This document shows, in pieces, positions 1 to 11,801 of a stretch of DNA of 64,000 nt. The notes beneath the pieces were generated by a model. The model saw only the letters and a program-made list of their open reading frames with translations. It was not told the DNA's origin and made no database searches. The number at the start of each line of letters is the position of its first letter. Positions within the stretch are counted from its first letter, which is position 1. Location of the stretch: positions 1 to 64,000 of the forward strand of contig JAUJYZ010001167.1 in the NCBI GenBank assembly GCA_033675265.1, given 5' to 3'. This stretch comes from Actinostola sp. cb2023 (lineage: Eukaryota > Cnidaria > Anthozoa > Actiniaria > Actinostolidae). Position numbers and translations under genes: made by a program.

Positions 1-373
1 AAAAAGTCAACGGCCCAAAATCGTAACCCCAAATAAGTCATTTTTTTCTCCGCATAAAAAAAGAAGCAAGTAAAAAACACCAAGAGAATGCGATATAGTT
101 TATGCGTCCATCTTTATTTACATGTATTCATCGCGCATCTGTCACAAAACTTTAGGCAATATAATTCTGTGCCATGTCGTGTCATTTACGAAGTTTAAAC
201 TTGCTAATAAAAATTGTTTCATAAAATCAAGAACGGTAGGATATCATTTTTATATCAACGCCAAAAAACGTCCTTGCCAAAAATCTTTATATCAAAAAAG
301 TCTACCAGAATTTCAAACCCCCAAAAGGTATTCGCACCTCCCCGTCACTGATACCCCTGAGTACCCCCAATGG
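1..373. repeat. Dispersed repeat, inverted relative of 46058-46275
   Basis: The ends of this stretch match the reverse complement of 46058-46275: the shared blocks carry GGGCCGTTG, TTTTATGCGGAG and GATATCATTTTTAT, and the segment CCCCGTCACTGATACC. Positions around 60-235 are extra here, so this copy has an internal insertion. It ends in a C-tract beside the foldback at 374. The open frame at 122-418 lies in this repeat and is not credible as a gene. Confidence 0.7.
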
Positions 374-572
374 GGGAATTATTCAGTGGTCGAGTTTTTC
401 AGCATAAATATTGAATAAAGGTTATTGTAACTTACTCTGTGTCTTGAAGTAGTTCCTGCAAATGTTCTGGAGCGAGTTTTCAGAATTGGCAGGAACTTCT
501 TCAAGACACATAGTAAGTTACAATAACATTTATTCAATATTTACGCTGAAAATCGACCATTGAATAATTCCC
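374..572. repeat. Foldback (inverted-repeat) element with ~84-bp arms
   Basis: The arm beginning GGGAATTATTCA at 374 pairs with the arm ending at 572. Both contain the blocks TTATTGTAACTTACT and GTGTCTTGAAG. The loop is about 30 bp. This is a small non-autonomous foldback element with no coding potential. Confidence 0.85.
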
Positions 573-699
573 ATTAATACTTCCAACCCATTAGACATAA
601 CAACACAGTTTTGTGGAGTATTGGGGAATGGGAATTAGGTCTCCATCTGCTGCCGCAGATCCATGCTCCACGCATAATTGGCATACTGGTCAGTGCATG

Positions 700-950
700 A
701 CAAAGAGAGGTGATAATCCTCTCTCTAGTGATATCCCTCGTGGTCGCCGGGGTGTAACTCACATACTACCCCTACCGATGATAATCCCCTGGGTTGCTGA
801 GGCCTCTCTCCAGTGATATCCCTCGGGTCGCCGGGGTGTAACTCACATACTACCCCTACCGATGATAATCCCCTGGGTCGCTGAGGGGTGTAAATCACAT
901 ACAACCCCTACTGAGGGTGATAAGGGTGTAACTCACATACAACCCCTTCA
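700..950. repeat. Tandem repeat, ~84-bp unit, about three degenerate copies
   Basis: The blocks GTGTAACTCACATACTACCC, GATAATCCCCTGGGT and GATATCCCTCG recur at about 84-bp spacing, and the last copies shorten. The open frame at 613-816 is a by-product of the repeat. Confidence 0.8.
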
Positions 951-2097
951 TTGATAATAAACCATAAGTCTATGGGGCAAAAGTGACCAGTATGGGAGCA
1001 ACTAATCCCCAACCCGTGATTTTATTAAAACATACTAAGATAAAGCTCTGCTACATCATTGAGCATGAAGTTAAAAATATAGTTAACATTGTCCATCTCC
1101 TACCATTGCTGAGATTGTCAGAGTTCATGTTGTCCATATATGCAACCGCTATTGGCTGCTTATAACTGTAACTATCTTGTGCCTTATTACTAATTGTGCC
1201 ATATGCTACTAGAACAAATGAATGACTGCAATCGACAACGCAAACATGCCACAACATGGACTGACAGCCTGGCATGCTGTGACATGATTGGCTGGTGCAA
1301 TTAAACCATGCCAGGACATGTGATACCATAAGTAACCCTTGTACCCTTGTAATTGTCCTAATAGTATATTGCATTACAGTGTTTACTTTGAACAAAGCCT
1401 GCTTTGTTGCTGGTCAATTATTAGTTTACATTCCATTGAATCTAATATGCGTCCCATTTAATTAAAGCTAATGGTTGTATTATTAAAACTTTAATTTATA
1501 TGAATATAAATTGGCTTACATTCTCTTATACAAATGTTGAGCTTGGGCTACCTGTGATCTGACCGTGACAACAAGGTCACGCTCGCTTGTGAAAATCGCA
1601 ACAACCGAGATCTTCAAAATCTGTTTTGCCCCATGAAAATTTTGAAGCTGTCACTTTTAAAACTATCTATATATTACAGCTAAGATATTATATAGTATGA
1701 ATTTACAGGTAAAAATGTTGTCATTCACGAACTTTTCGAGTAAACCCAAAATGTTGTAATTTTTTACGTGATTTTGACTTTGTTTATATCATGTCAGAGA
1801 GGTGGCGTGACCATTGAAACTAATTAGTATCCTATTCTAGGCGGTCTTCCCCGCTCTATAATGGCTAAGTCATGGGGAAATTGGTAGCCGGATTGCTACC
1901 AATGGAATTTCTGGAATTTCCAGACCAGTTAATAATGGTTTTGACTGTTCTTCTTTATGTTAGCGAAATACATTACTGTTAGTCCAATTAATATGGTATA
2001 CACGTATTTCTACAGTATTTTCCAAAATTGGAAATCTTTTGGACATCTATCTAATCAAAAATATATCAAACCATGTTAGAACATCATTAGGAAGTAT
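951..2097. other. No gene seen
   Basis: AT-rich sequence with only short chance open frames on both strands. I see no conserved domain, no convincing splice-bounded exon and no strong terminal inverted repeat. Confidence 0.6.
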
Positions 2098-2215
2098 ATA
2101 TAGAAGAGAACGGACTTGGAGGCAAAAAGTTTTAGAAGCGAACGGGACTGGAGGCGAAAAGACTTAGAAGCGAAAGGACTGGAGGCGAAAATACTTAGAA
2201 GCGAAAAACGACTGT
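2098..2215. repeat. Minisatellite, ~30-bp unit (AGAAGCGAA..GGACTGGAGGCGAAAA)
   Basis: About four degenerate copies of TTAGAAGCGAA(AC)GGACTGGAGG lie in tandem. The same core, TAGAAGCGAAAACGACTG, occurs once more near 13960, so it belongs to a dispersed family. Confidence 0.75.
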
Positions 2216-2404
2216 AATTCCTCACTACTAGTCCTACACAAGTTTAATAAGGCTCTTTGTAAGAACCATGATACACGATACCATGATACCATATACTTCC
2301 TTCTAAGAAAGAGCAGAATATTTTTGGTTGGGTTTTGAACTGGCTTTGAACTAGCTTTGTGTTTAGAAGTACTCGTCAGGCTTTAAGTTTTAATAATTTT
2401 TTGT

Positions 2405-2681
2405 TTTGTTTTTAATGTTTTCAAACATTCTTGCTCGATGAAGTACCAGTCAGACGACGAAACTGATCTGAAATTTCACTAAATTCTCAATCACTAGAAT
2501 CACTGGAACTACACGGTAAGCTTTCGGCCAACATTGAAAGCAAAGCAGTGTTGAATCTGACGTCAAATTCCTATTTGTCTAAGACGCGATGTGATTGGTT
2601 AAATTTTAGCTCGATTTGTGCAAAATATGTCGCGGTACAAACCAATTAAAGGAGAGGAAGGCTCCTAGTAATGGACTCCTG
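2405..2681. repeat. Dispersed repeat, inverted copy of 14805-15085
   Basis: Blocks such as GATGAAGTAC, GAAACTGATCTGAAAT, GGAACTACACGGTA and TGACGTCAAATTCCTAT are shared, in reverse complement, with 14805-15085. It ends in AGGAAGGCTCCTAGTAATGG; a short piece of that end recurs at about 35490-35515. Confidence 0.8.
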
Positions 2682-3012
2682 GTATTTTGTAAACGGACAA
2701 AGTTTGTTCGCTACGCTCGTGATCCCACTTGAGTTTTGAACATTTTATGACGTCAAGTGTGTGCATGTCAATAAGAGTACAGACAACTCAAAACCATCTT
2801 CAATTTGTTAACTAGCTTATATAAATCAGCCAATCAGAGCCCAGGCATGTCCCAACACACGCCGTGAGTCGGATCGTCATAACAGCTTGACGATCCGTCT
2901 TTCCAAAAAGTCAGGTCGTGAAAGAGTGATATATTCATGAAATGTGTCGTATACTTTACCGAAGTTTAATTTATTCTCCACAGCTTTACGAAGTCTTAAC
3001 GGAAATTGTTAT

Positions 3013-3347
3013 TGTACGACGGAATGTACATATTTATAAGTCCCTAAGGACCAGACGCGAATATGAAATTAGTTTTTCTTGAAGCAAGTCACTCAAGTAA
3101 GAAGTAAGTTAAGTTAAGCAAGTAACCCAAGTAAGTAAGTCAAGTAACAATAAATAACAAGAAGTAACAAGAAGTAGCAAGTAATAAGTTTATCCCTCAA
3201 CGTGAGGTAAGAAGTACAAAGTGTATTTTCAATGTTTATCTATCTATAAGAGACTAGACTAATTCTAGGTTCTGATTTATGTATTTCGAGATTACCGAAC
3301 CGAACGAATAAAGTCGAGTAAATCCACGTTGAACAACTAATGTAACA
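3013..3347 (+). repeat. Solo LTR (or LTR fragment) of a BEL-type element
   Basis: The first 265 bp, starting TGTACGACGGAATGTACA, are nearly identical to 58272-58536, which directly follows a BEL/Pao pol remnant. That identifies the segment as an LTR. Unlike the downstream copy it continues to a likely CA end near 3347, past an AATAAA at about 3306. The interior is rich in AAGTAAC-like quasi-repeats. I see no coding sequence beside it and no clear target duplication, so the right boundary is approximate. Confidence 0.75.
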
Positions 3348-3472
3348 TCAAGTAATCTCACGAGGTATTACGAACAATAACGACAAGGTCAAGACCAAGC
3401 AGAAGAGTAATAACAACAGAATCTGAAGGAGTGCGCTTAAAGAAGATACGTTGTGTTTAAGTCGTCTTCGTA

Positions 3473-3515
3473 ATAGAAGGCCACGAGGCGCGTAGCGCCG
3501 AGTGGCCCTTCTATC
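3473..3515. repeat. GC-rich hairpin
   Basis: ATAGAAGGCCACGAGGCGC pairs with the downstream block GCGCCGAGTGGCCCTTCTAT almost perfectly with a tiny loop. Its role is unknown; it may be a mini-foldback end. Confidence 0.75.
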
Positions 3516-4196
3516 AATGCGAGGCGCTCTAAATTCCATAAAGCACGAGTGTTTATTCTCTAACCGTTTTAGAATATAGTCATACTCACGAGAGTATTTC
3601 TTTGGCTGCATGTCTGTTGCTTTCCCAAAGGAATACTGATTTCAAATGCACATACGCTTATGCAAAGCTGTTCAGTTGTGTGTGACTTCAGTGGAGTGAA
3701 GATGAATATCCGAAGCTTGAGGCTTTAAATACGAAGCTTGCAAAGCTAGAAATTGCCGATATTTGTTGTGGAAATGAAGACAGAAATCTCAAAGTTTCTT
3801 CAAAGCAGTTAGAACGGACGAAATTGAAAAACGAGAGAAATAATGGACACCAAAGAAAACTCAAGCACGATGTGGACATTTAATATATTGAAAGATTGGG
3901 CTACCTATATCGCAATAATCATACGGAGAACTACATCTACACATCTTGCAGAACATGGAGAAACTCGTTTGTGATTTCATTTTGAAGAGTAAGTGACTCG
4001 CTACGTTTCTTTAGTGTTTAGTATAGTTATGATCTGTATTTTCTGTATCAGTATTCATGTCAGTATTAAATCTAGCTGCTTAACGAATCCAAATAACTGT
4101 CGATTTTATTGGATTATGATTATAATATTTGAGTAGTATTTGAAGATTAAACTAAGATTGTATTATAATATTTTTCTTAGTACACGTTATATATTA

Positions 4197-4356
4197 GAGT
4201 GCAAATATTATATCCGTTAAATAAGCGCTAACATTTAGTACTAATTAACATTTTACTAGTTTTACTACTGAGTAGACAACAATGATAAAGCATTTGGTGC
4301 TATTTATTAGTACTATTTAGTTAGTTAACTATTTCATGGATATAATATTTGCACTC
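4197..4356. mobile_element. TA-flanked MITE, family GAGTGCAAA
   Basis: The terminal inverted repeat GAGTGCAAATATTATATCC has its complement ending at 4356, with TA on both sides. A second member, with the same ends and TA flanks, is at 15110-15250. TA duplications fit Tc1/mariner-type mobilisation. It has no coding capacity. Confidence 0.85.
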
Positions 4357-4374
4357 TAGTATTCTCTAAGTTAG

Positions 4375-4470
4375 TCATTAGTATTCCCTATATAGAGAAT
4401 ACTAATAAGGCTTTGTAACAAAAGAAAACAAAGAGCTTTATTAGTATTCTCTATATAGAGAATACTAATG
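4375..4470. repeat. Two ~30-bp palindromes
   Basis: Two copies of a self-complementary block built on TATTCTCTATATAGAGAATA lie about 33 bp apart. They look like hairpin ends of a decayed small element. Confidence 0.7.
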
Positions 4471-5018
4471 AGTCCATTGTTAAAGCCCTATTAGTTACTT
4501 TATGAGATATAGAGAGCGCACAAATGCTGGGCGCTGATTGGTCGAGTGAGTATGACTATATTCTAATGTTGGATATAAGGCTTCATTAACAAACAAGAGG
4601 CTGTCTCTGTAAGAACGGTCCACTCGCTCTCGGACTCCAAAATGGATTTTCTTTATATTTTTACCGTGAATCACACTAACTATCCTTAGTACTAAAATGA
4701 AGTTAGAATGATCGAAAAGGTTATTTTACCGAAGTTCTGAGGATTTGAAATGTTACGGTCGCTGAGCGACAAAAATGCACTAAATTAAATTCCATAATAC
4801 ATGGTTTTTATGGCCGTTTAAAAATTATTCGCATAATCAAAACCAGAAGATTTAGCCCTCAACCGAAAGTTTAGGACGTCTTTAGTTGGTTTATGTATCA
4901 TTTGATCATTTTCTCGCTCGAAGACGGAAAATAAATGGAAATTATCTCACCCCACTCCACTTGTAATGTAAACATAATGAAATTATGGTTCAAAATAACG
5001 CTCGAATTCTTGCTTGTG

Positions 5019-7180
5019 GCACCTGGGCTAGACCTAAAACCTCATTCAAAACAGAGATTAAGAACAGGTCTCTGTAAGAATCAAACAAAGTTGGAAATGA
5101 AATTTTTTATCCCCCCTTGAAATTTTGTGTGCAGGTAGGCCACCTAGGGGGGTGCACAAAAACACCCCATGTTGGGGTCATCAAATGTATTGTTGCCATG
5201 GAAACGGAAATAGGCCCTTTGCAGGACTTGGTCACGTGCTTGGATACCACTTAGCAACGCCATGCTGACTGGCAAACACAACAAAGCGTCTTGCGTGACT
5301 AAAGTTTGTTTACGTTTCGCAGCGAGGTCAAGCGTGTCTTTAAAAAGCTTTTGACACGGTCTAAAGAGTGTTTTATACTCCTTTTTTGTGCTCTCTGTAT
5401 TCTTTTGTATTGCTACTTTGTTGTACTTGTTTTTTATCGGCGATAAATGATATCTGAGGGCGATATTTCAACGTGTTTTCCTGACGAAGTAAGCAGACAC
5501 CCTCTGGCGACTAGTTATTTGCCATATTTATGAAATAAACTTGTTTTTTGTCTTCCATACTTTTCAAACCGACGCGACCAAACGCAGGACAGAAAAGGAT
5601 AAGTATTTCATGATTAATTTTGCAAACAAATAAGAGATCGCTCTCTATTATAGCTATTAAAATTAAACTACCAGGTAGGTATTTCATGTGATCTCACTTC
5701 CGGTCAGCGGCTAACATTGCATGACATTTCCGGTTTTGATAATACGAACCAAACACTATTTTCTTGTTGTTTTAAAGATTTTATTGGGAACATTTCAGCA
5801 CAGTACAGTACTCAGGATACACCACGATGCTCTTACAAAGTGTATGGACCATATATACAGCTCTGTGGAAGGATTTTCCTGCTTCGATTGGAGTGAACGT
5901 CAATATTTACAGTTCTTAATTATTCACCAGTCGTTCGATAGTGTGCCGGTCTGTGTGAGCGGAAGAACCAAAAGTTTACCTATCTGGACGCTTTTAAGAT
6001 GTAATATAAAAGCTCTTTCATGCCTGTTAGTGTCTGTACCATGTATATCCGAGAATGTGGAACAATCAGAGTACAATTTCATCGATTAGACTGACATCGT
6101 GAAAACTGCCCAAATTCGCAAGGTAGGCCTTGAAAGAATATTTATTTCTCAGACTTCGCATCTTCGAGACTTTCAATAATTGCATTGAATGGGTACACTA
6201 CATAATAGGAGTTAGCTTTATAGCTGTATTCAGTCAATGAAAGGAATTTTTGATGGAAATAATCAAGCTACAACATGACGAATTTTTCATATTTTGAACA
6301 TTTCCCTCAAATGGTACGAATCCCCATAGTAAAATTATCATACTCCCCGAAGAGATTTTTCTGGATTCTGTAACATCGATGTCTATAGAAGATGTGATAA
6401 AAGTAAAAGTTCTCAGAAGTGCGTACTTTCGGAGCTATAAGCGAAACATTTGTACCTGTTTTTCCTGTCTGTCAAAATGGCCGACATGGCCCCTCGCCAA
6501 GTGTCGATTTTCTGAGCGAATACTCGAAGACAATTGTAGTCATTAACCATTTGTAAAACTAGAAGAGCTGACCTGCTTTGGAAACAAATTTGAATACAAT
6601 TGGTTTAAATACGCCGGAGAACCAGCCTCATTCATTTGCACTTAGCAGGAGGGAATTTTGGGTTGAATTTGTGGGGACTGGGCCAGAAGGAACAATTGCC
6701 GTTTCTATGGCAACAATACATTTGATGACCCCAACATGGGGTGTTTTTGTGCACCCCCCTAGGTGGCCTACCTGCACACAAAATTTGAAAGGGGGGGTAA
6801 AAAAATTCATTTCCAACTTTGTTTGATTCTTACAGAGACCTGTTCTTAAGACTTTTATTGCTGATTTATCAAATAAAACTTGCGGCACAATCCGATTCCG
6901 TAAAACCAGGTTGGCGTGAATATTGCCATTTTGATGTGAGCCGATTGCGTGACACGTCAGACTGATGTACTGTTAGCTGTTTTTTTATTCCCTCTATAGT
7001 CGATATTCTGTCCCCAAAGAAGTGAAATTCCATCATAAGAAGAGAAACGTTTATGTGCTGAAGTTATTTTGTGTTGAAAGCGATTTTTAAGCAACATCAT
7101 CTTACAGCAAGGAGTAGCAACCGCCGTGACAAGTTGTCTTATGTTTTGTGTTCTATAAATAGCTCTCTAATGACAGAAGA
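5019..7180. repeat. Older dispersed repeat split by a TTAA element
   Basis: The outer parts, 5019-5061 and 6846-7180, together match 12941-13315 in reverse complement. The copy at 12.9 kb is continuous, whereas this one is interrupted at TTAA by the element at 5062-6845. Shared blocks include TCATTCAAAACA, AATCCGATTCCGTAAAACC and GAAGTGAAATTCCATCAT. Confidence 0.85.
5062..6845. mobile_element. 1.78-kb TTAA-flanked TIR element (piggyBac- or Kolobok-type ends)
   Basis: The ends are GAACAGGTCTCTGTAAGAATC and its complement, and the inverted arms extend about 150 bp (5062-5210 and 6698-6845). TTAA is present on both sides (5058-5061 and 6846-6849), while the related repeat at 12941-13315 has a single TTAA at the same place, so this copy is a real insertion. 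TTAA duplication is typical of piggyBac and Kolobok. The inner 1.4 kb encodes no transposase that I can see; the open frame at 5721-6089 is not recognisable. I regard it as non-autonomous. Confidence 0.85.
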
Positions 7181-7568
7181 GAACTGAAGAAGAGAAAATC
7201 TTTATAAAACAACCTAAACAAAAAAACTTTTAAAGAGAGAAAACACAGTAAGTGTATTAAATGAATTCGTAATGGTAGATCAACAATTTTATTTTATACT
7301 TGATCAGTCGAAATCAATCTGGTTCTTAGTTCTGGGTAAAAGGCATAAACTGTAATTTCCTCGAAGTAAACTTTCACAAAAAAAGTTAAAAGTGACTGTA
7401 GAGTTTATTGTTAGAAAACTGAGAAAGGAGGAAAAAGGGGGAAAAATGAATTCTCATTGTTGTCATTAAGTTCTAGTTTAGGTACCATATTGTCTGCCAC
7501 ATTGTGTAGTTAAGTTCACACTGAATTAATTATCGACTCCAGTTTGCTTGCGGAATTGATTTTCAAAC
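7181..7568. other. Intergenic, no feature recognised
   Basis: AT-rich spacer upstream of the broken gene copy at 7569. It could hold that copy's promoter, but no recognisable element is visible. Confidence 0.4.
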
Positions 7569-7934
7569 ATGGCTTTCGATAGTTGCAATTTCAGAGAGTA
7601 TACAAAGATTACTTGTGGAGGTTCACGTGGCCTCCATGAACTTAAGAAGTTATCCGATTGCCTGGATGAAATAACGGCACACTTGCAAAGTTGTAACTTG
7701 ACGAGGTCGTCAGAGTTGACCGAAGCAAAGCTGATCCTCGCAAGAGCTGGTCACTTTGACTTAACTGAGGAGCAGGTGGAATATATGTTCATTTGTCCTC
7801 AGCACCGTCATAACCTTGGAAGATTTTGGCGTGCTCCGCGTTCTTGTCAACATCCACTACACAGTGGACCACGTAAAAAGCAGTGCAAGGACAGGCACGT
7901 CATTGGCGTTGTCACTGCTAAAGAAATTATCCCC

Positions 7935-8305
7935 TATATACGCTATACGGCCGGGTATGTGCCGCGGGATAGGGTATGGTTTTTGAGCTCCCAGGTCTGG
8001 GGTAGGGTATCATTCTTTGTCTTTTTAGGCTGGGATTGGGGGGTACGTTTTTGGTCTGGTATAGGGTATGGTTTCCGCAATAACGCCACTATGAGTTTAC
8101 ATATCCCTTTAGCACGCTTTCAATCTGGGATAGGGTATACATTTTTAAGCTTTAGTCTGGGATAGGGTGTACATTTTAAAGCTTTAGTCTGGAATAGGGT
8201 ATGGAAAATCAAAATTTTAGATCTGGGATAGGGTCAGGGTTTTGAGGTGTCCGCGGCACACCCCTACCCAAAAATACCCTTAGTGCCCGGGGGGTAATAG
8301 GTAGT
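7935..8305. repeat. Degenerate minisatellite repeat (TCTGGGATAGGGTATGG) in intron of copy 1
   Basis: About eight irregular copies of GG(T/C)TGGGATAGGGTATGG lie between a GTGCCGCGG block on the left and CCGCGGCAC on the right. A relative lies at 47950-48165. It starts within 20 bp of the expected splice donor of copy 1, so its arrival may have destroyed that donor. Confidence 0.8.
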
Positions 8306-8763
8306 TATTTTAAAATATTTTTATTTTAGCAATATGCGGAAAGTGTCGAGCTAAACACAAAGACATGGTGACTAATAGCATGAAGTGGCTAAAGCCAACG
8401 ACCGACGAAGAATCCCTTGAGTTTCCCGATGTTAGTGCATACAACGTGCGAGAGAGGTAATTTATCAGCATAGGCTGGTGTTCCCTCACCCCTTAACCCC
8501 AATATTCTTCTCATCCCAATAAAACACAACTGTTGTCCAAACACGTAAAAAAGTGTTTTATTTGAGTATTTGAAGAGAATAGTGAGATAATTGTGTTTAC
8601 GATGATTTTATTAATTTTTAATGTTTTTTTATTTAATTTATTCGTCACAAGATTCATGACAGGAAAGGTCACATAACTTAACGTTTCAATTAATTGAGAT
8701 AACCTCCCCTACTACTACTTATTACAAATATACAACGTGCGGTATAATATATATATTTCCTAG

Positions 8764-10060
8764 GCTGCCCAAGCAAACCGTTCGAACAGATCATGAAAAT
8801 ATACCTGAAACTCCTCGCTGTACACGAACGCCAGCTGGATCGAATTGGACACCGAGATGCTGGAGTGGCCCAGGAAGTGGGAGCTCTCAGGAAGACATAA
8901 CAATTGATACTTACAGTGCAGATAGAAATGGCGTTCTTTCCGATTATAAGGAAGCAATGGCAACACTGTCAAAGCACACAGAAACTAAAAACCTCCAGCC
9001 ATTGACCTTCCCGCTGTCCACCACTTGGGAGGACGCAACGCCTGAAGACGAAGAGATATGCGTGGAAAAAGCAACAGACGCATGTAACGTTATCTGCGAT
9101 ATAATTGCACCAAAAGATGGAAATAAACTGTTTCAAGCAATTCAACAGCTACCACAGCCCGAATGCGTAAGCCCTAGTGATGACCTGGTCGCTTTAATGT
9201 CAGCTTATCGTGATGCCTCTACTAAGAACGTGAAGACTCAGATACTGAGTTTATATGCATACAGGTACACTATGAAAGTCTTACAAAGGTTCCACGAACC
9301 GTTCGAAAAGATTAGTCTTCGTCAAATCAAGCAAGCACGATCACACGCGAGAAAGCGAGGGCCTGGGTCTAGTGTTCCCAAATTAGTTAGTCACCGCATT
9401 CGTTTGGACACTTTGAAGGTCGATCATTTTATTGACTTTGTCAATCGTCCATATTTTTATCAAGACGTCGCTTTTGGGACAAGAACGCTAACTCTTGACG
9501 GGGGGAGTCAATTAACGATGCCCAATGTCATTCGCACTGTCACAAGATCGACTATGATAATGCAGTATCTTCAGCATTGCCAAGAGGAATCGTTTGAACC
9601 TGTAAGTCGTTCTACTCTATATCGCATACTCGAGGTACGAGAAGCCTCGCAGCAAAAGTCACTCAGCGGGCTCGATAATACGGCTGCTGAAGGAGTGTCA
9701 TCCCTTCAACGACTGATGGGGATACTTGATGAACTTAGTCAGGTGGGTGCAGACAAGGGTAAAGTAAAGGAACTGAAGACGAAGCTGCGCGATGGAAATA
9801 AATATTTAAAAACAGAGTTCACAGTGAATTGCTCCATTAAGGAAAGTGAGTGCGCAGACCACTGTAGACAATTTGCTTTAAGCGATCCGAGTGAGAACGA
9901 ATTTCAAACCACGTGCTATCACTCACACACCATGTTGTGCCATCACTGTGAAGAGCTAAATACAACGCTACACGAGATAGAACAAAGCATTGAAAACCAT
10001 TCAAATGATCTATATTCCCAAGAACAACGGGACGATCTCTTGCATGATCAAAAGCTCTAA
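8764..10060 (+). CDS. Longest open exon of decayed copy 1
   Basis: The acceptor TTTCCTAG ends at 8763, and splicing to the donor at 8456 joins the frames (GAG AG/G). The frame stays open to 10060. It encodes a predicted helical region homologous to exon 4 of the 17-29 kb gene (for example VPNVI against MPNVI, and QKSLSGLD against RKSLQGLD), followed without interruption by the segment that in the other copy begins exon 5. The frame is then lost near 10045 and homology continues in the next frame. The methionine at 8957 is internal, not a start. Confidence 0.7.
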
Positions 10061-10924
10061 AAACGGTATTCTTCTTTGGAAATCTCACATTATTCGTTCT
10101 GTTAACCAAGAATCAGCTAAGCAAGAGCTTTTGCAGAACTTTGACGACGAATCTGCGTTAATTGTAATTGACTGGGCAATGAAATTTGTTCAGACCAAAT
10201 ACAGAGAAAAACAGAGTGATTGGTTCGGTAAGCGAGGACTCAGTTGGCATATCAGCAGTGTCGTTACTCGAGATCAAGAAACACAACAAATAAAAGTCCT
10301 CTCGTACGCCCATTTATTTGATTCCTGTTCTCAGGATTGGTATGCAGTCGCTTCAATTCTAGAAAACCTACTTAGAAATATTAAAGTAAACTTTCCATCG
10401 GTAAAATAAGTGTACTTGCGCTCTGACGAAGCTGGCTGCTACCACAATAATCACCTTATTGCGGCTGCAAGAGATATTGGAGATCGTGTTGGAATTACGG
10501 TAGTGCGCTATGACTTTTCAGAACCACAACAAGGGAAGGATATATGCGACAGAGTACTGTGTCCTATGAAGGGAGCAATCAGGAAGTATTGAGCAGAAGG
10601 ACATGATATCATTAATCGGTGTCAAACATGCGAGAGGCACTGAAAGAACGGCCCATTAAAGGAACAACGGCAGCTGTAAGCATTTTGAATGAGTCAAAGA
10701 AAAACCTGCAAATCAATAAGATAACACGCTTCAGTGAATTACACAACTTTCGATACGAGAATAGTGGGCTGAGAGTTTGGAAGGCATACGCTGTTGGTAT
10801 TGGGAAGCTCATCCCTTGGCAGTCATTGTATGTGCGACATCAAGGACCAACCAACCAACCTATCACTGAACGAAGGACAGGGTTTTTTCGAATCTACTCA
10901 AATGAGGAAGTTGCCCATTAAAAA

Positions 10925-11777
10925 GCATCAGGAAGAGAACGATGAAAACGAAGAAGAAGCACACTTGTTCTTGTGTCCTGAAGCAGGTTGCACGGATACA
11001 TTTGATTCATTTTCAGAACTGGAACTGCATATAGATGTAGGAGTACATGAGATTCCAGACGCCAAGGTGTCGTTTTATGACACAATTCGAAGGGACTGGG
11101 CAGAAAAATGTTCTTCTGTCGATGTAAGTCACGTGAGCACCGTACAGGTTCCTATGCGTAGTGCTCTAAGGCAGGGAACGTCCTCACATCTAAGCACTGG
11201 ATGGGCTCTAGCAAAGCCTAAAACTGGTGGTGTTGGTTTCTCCAAAAAAGTACGAACGTACCTGACCACAAAGTTTGGAATTGGAGAAAGGACTGGGAGA
11301 AAAGCTGATCCAGACGAAGTTGCGCTGAACATGCGTAATGCAAGGGACGAAAAGAATGAGCGGATGTTCTTAAGAGAGGAGTGGTTAACAAAAACACAGG
11401 TCGCAGGGTTATTTTCACGATTAGCATCAAGGCAGAGGTCTCGTGGGCAAGAAGCTCTATCAACAGATGAAGAATTGCAATCAGAAGAAGGTGATCGACA
11501 AGACATTAAATGTCTTATTAGAGCATCTGACCGCTGTACATTGATGAACGACATTGATAATGAGATCGGCCTCAAGCATCCCATAACTTTTGATGCTTTC
11601 GATCTTTGCGACCAGTACAAGAGAAGAAAGATCGACGTATTTAATGTCGCAATGCTTAAAGCTATTCTTAGCCATTTTGAAATCACCTATAGAGCCAAAG
11701 ACCGCAGAAAGGATCTAATTCGACTGTTGGAAGAGGTTCTTCAGCATTGCCCGTGTTGTAACGACGAATCTCAATGA
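10925..11777 (+). CDS. C-terminal open segment of decayed copy 1 (C2H2 finger to stop)
   Basis: This is the last uninterrupted stretch of copy 1. It encodes a C2H2-type finger (CPEAGC..H..H), then the conserved block around GIGERTGRKADPDEV, the block LTKTQVAGLFSRLASRQ, and a Cys-rich tail (CPCCN) ending at TGA 11775-11777. The same order and spacing occur in exon 6 of the minus-strand gene. A 185-codon open frame on the opposite strand (11129-11686) is its shadow. Confidence 0.7.
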
Positions 11778-11801
11778 AAGGATGAGATATACAAGTATAT
11801 A

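Larger units (their letters stand above)
7569..11777 (+). pseudogene. Decayed copy 1 of the Cys/His + RNase-H-like + C2H2 family
   Basis: This is a paralogue of the minus-strand gene at 16919-29455. The order is: an N-terminal part ending in a Cys/His block (CPQHR..WR..CQHPLH), exon 1 about 7569-7917; a CxxC piece (ICGKC), exon 2 8330-8456, with acceptor TTTTAG and donor GAGAG/GTAATT; then a long exon from 8764. The long exon carries a helical region, a core with DWAMKF, SDEAGCYH and DFSEPQQGKD, a C2H2 finger (C-x4-C-x12-H-x5-H) near 10966-11050, and a Cys-rich end. Lesions are a frameshift near 10045, TAA at 10407-10409, TGA at 10590-10592, a shift near 10600 and another near 10910. Exon 1 has no usable GT donor; CTAAAG sits where GTAAAG would fit. 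An RNase-H-fold transposase-like core is my inference from motif spacing. Confidence 0.75.

Noticed and set aside
11129..11686. 185-codon open frame on the minus strand
   Set aside because: Shadow of the conserved plus-strand C-terminus of copy 1, which has homology to exon 6 of the other copy.
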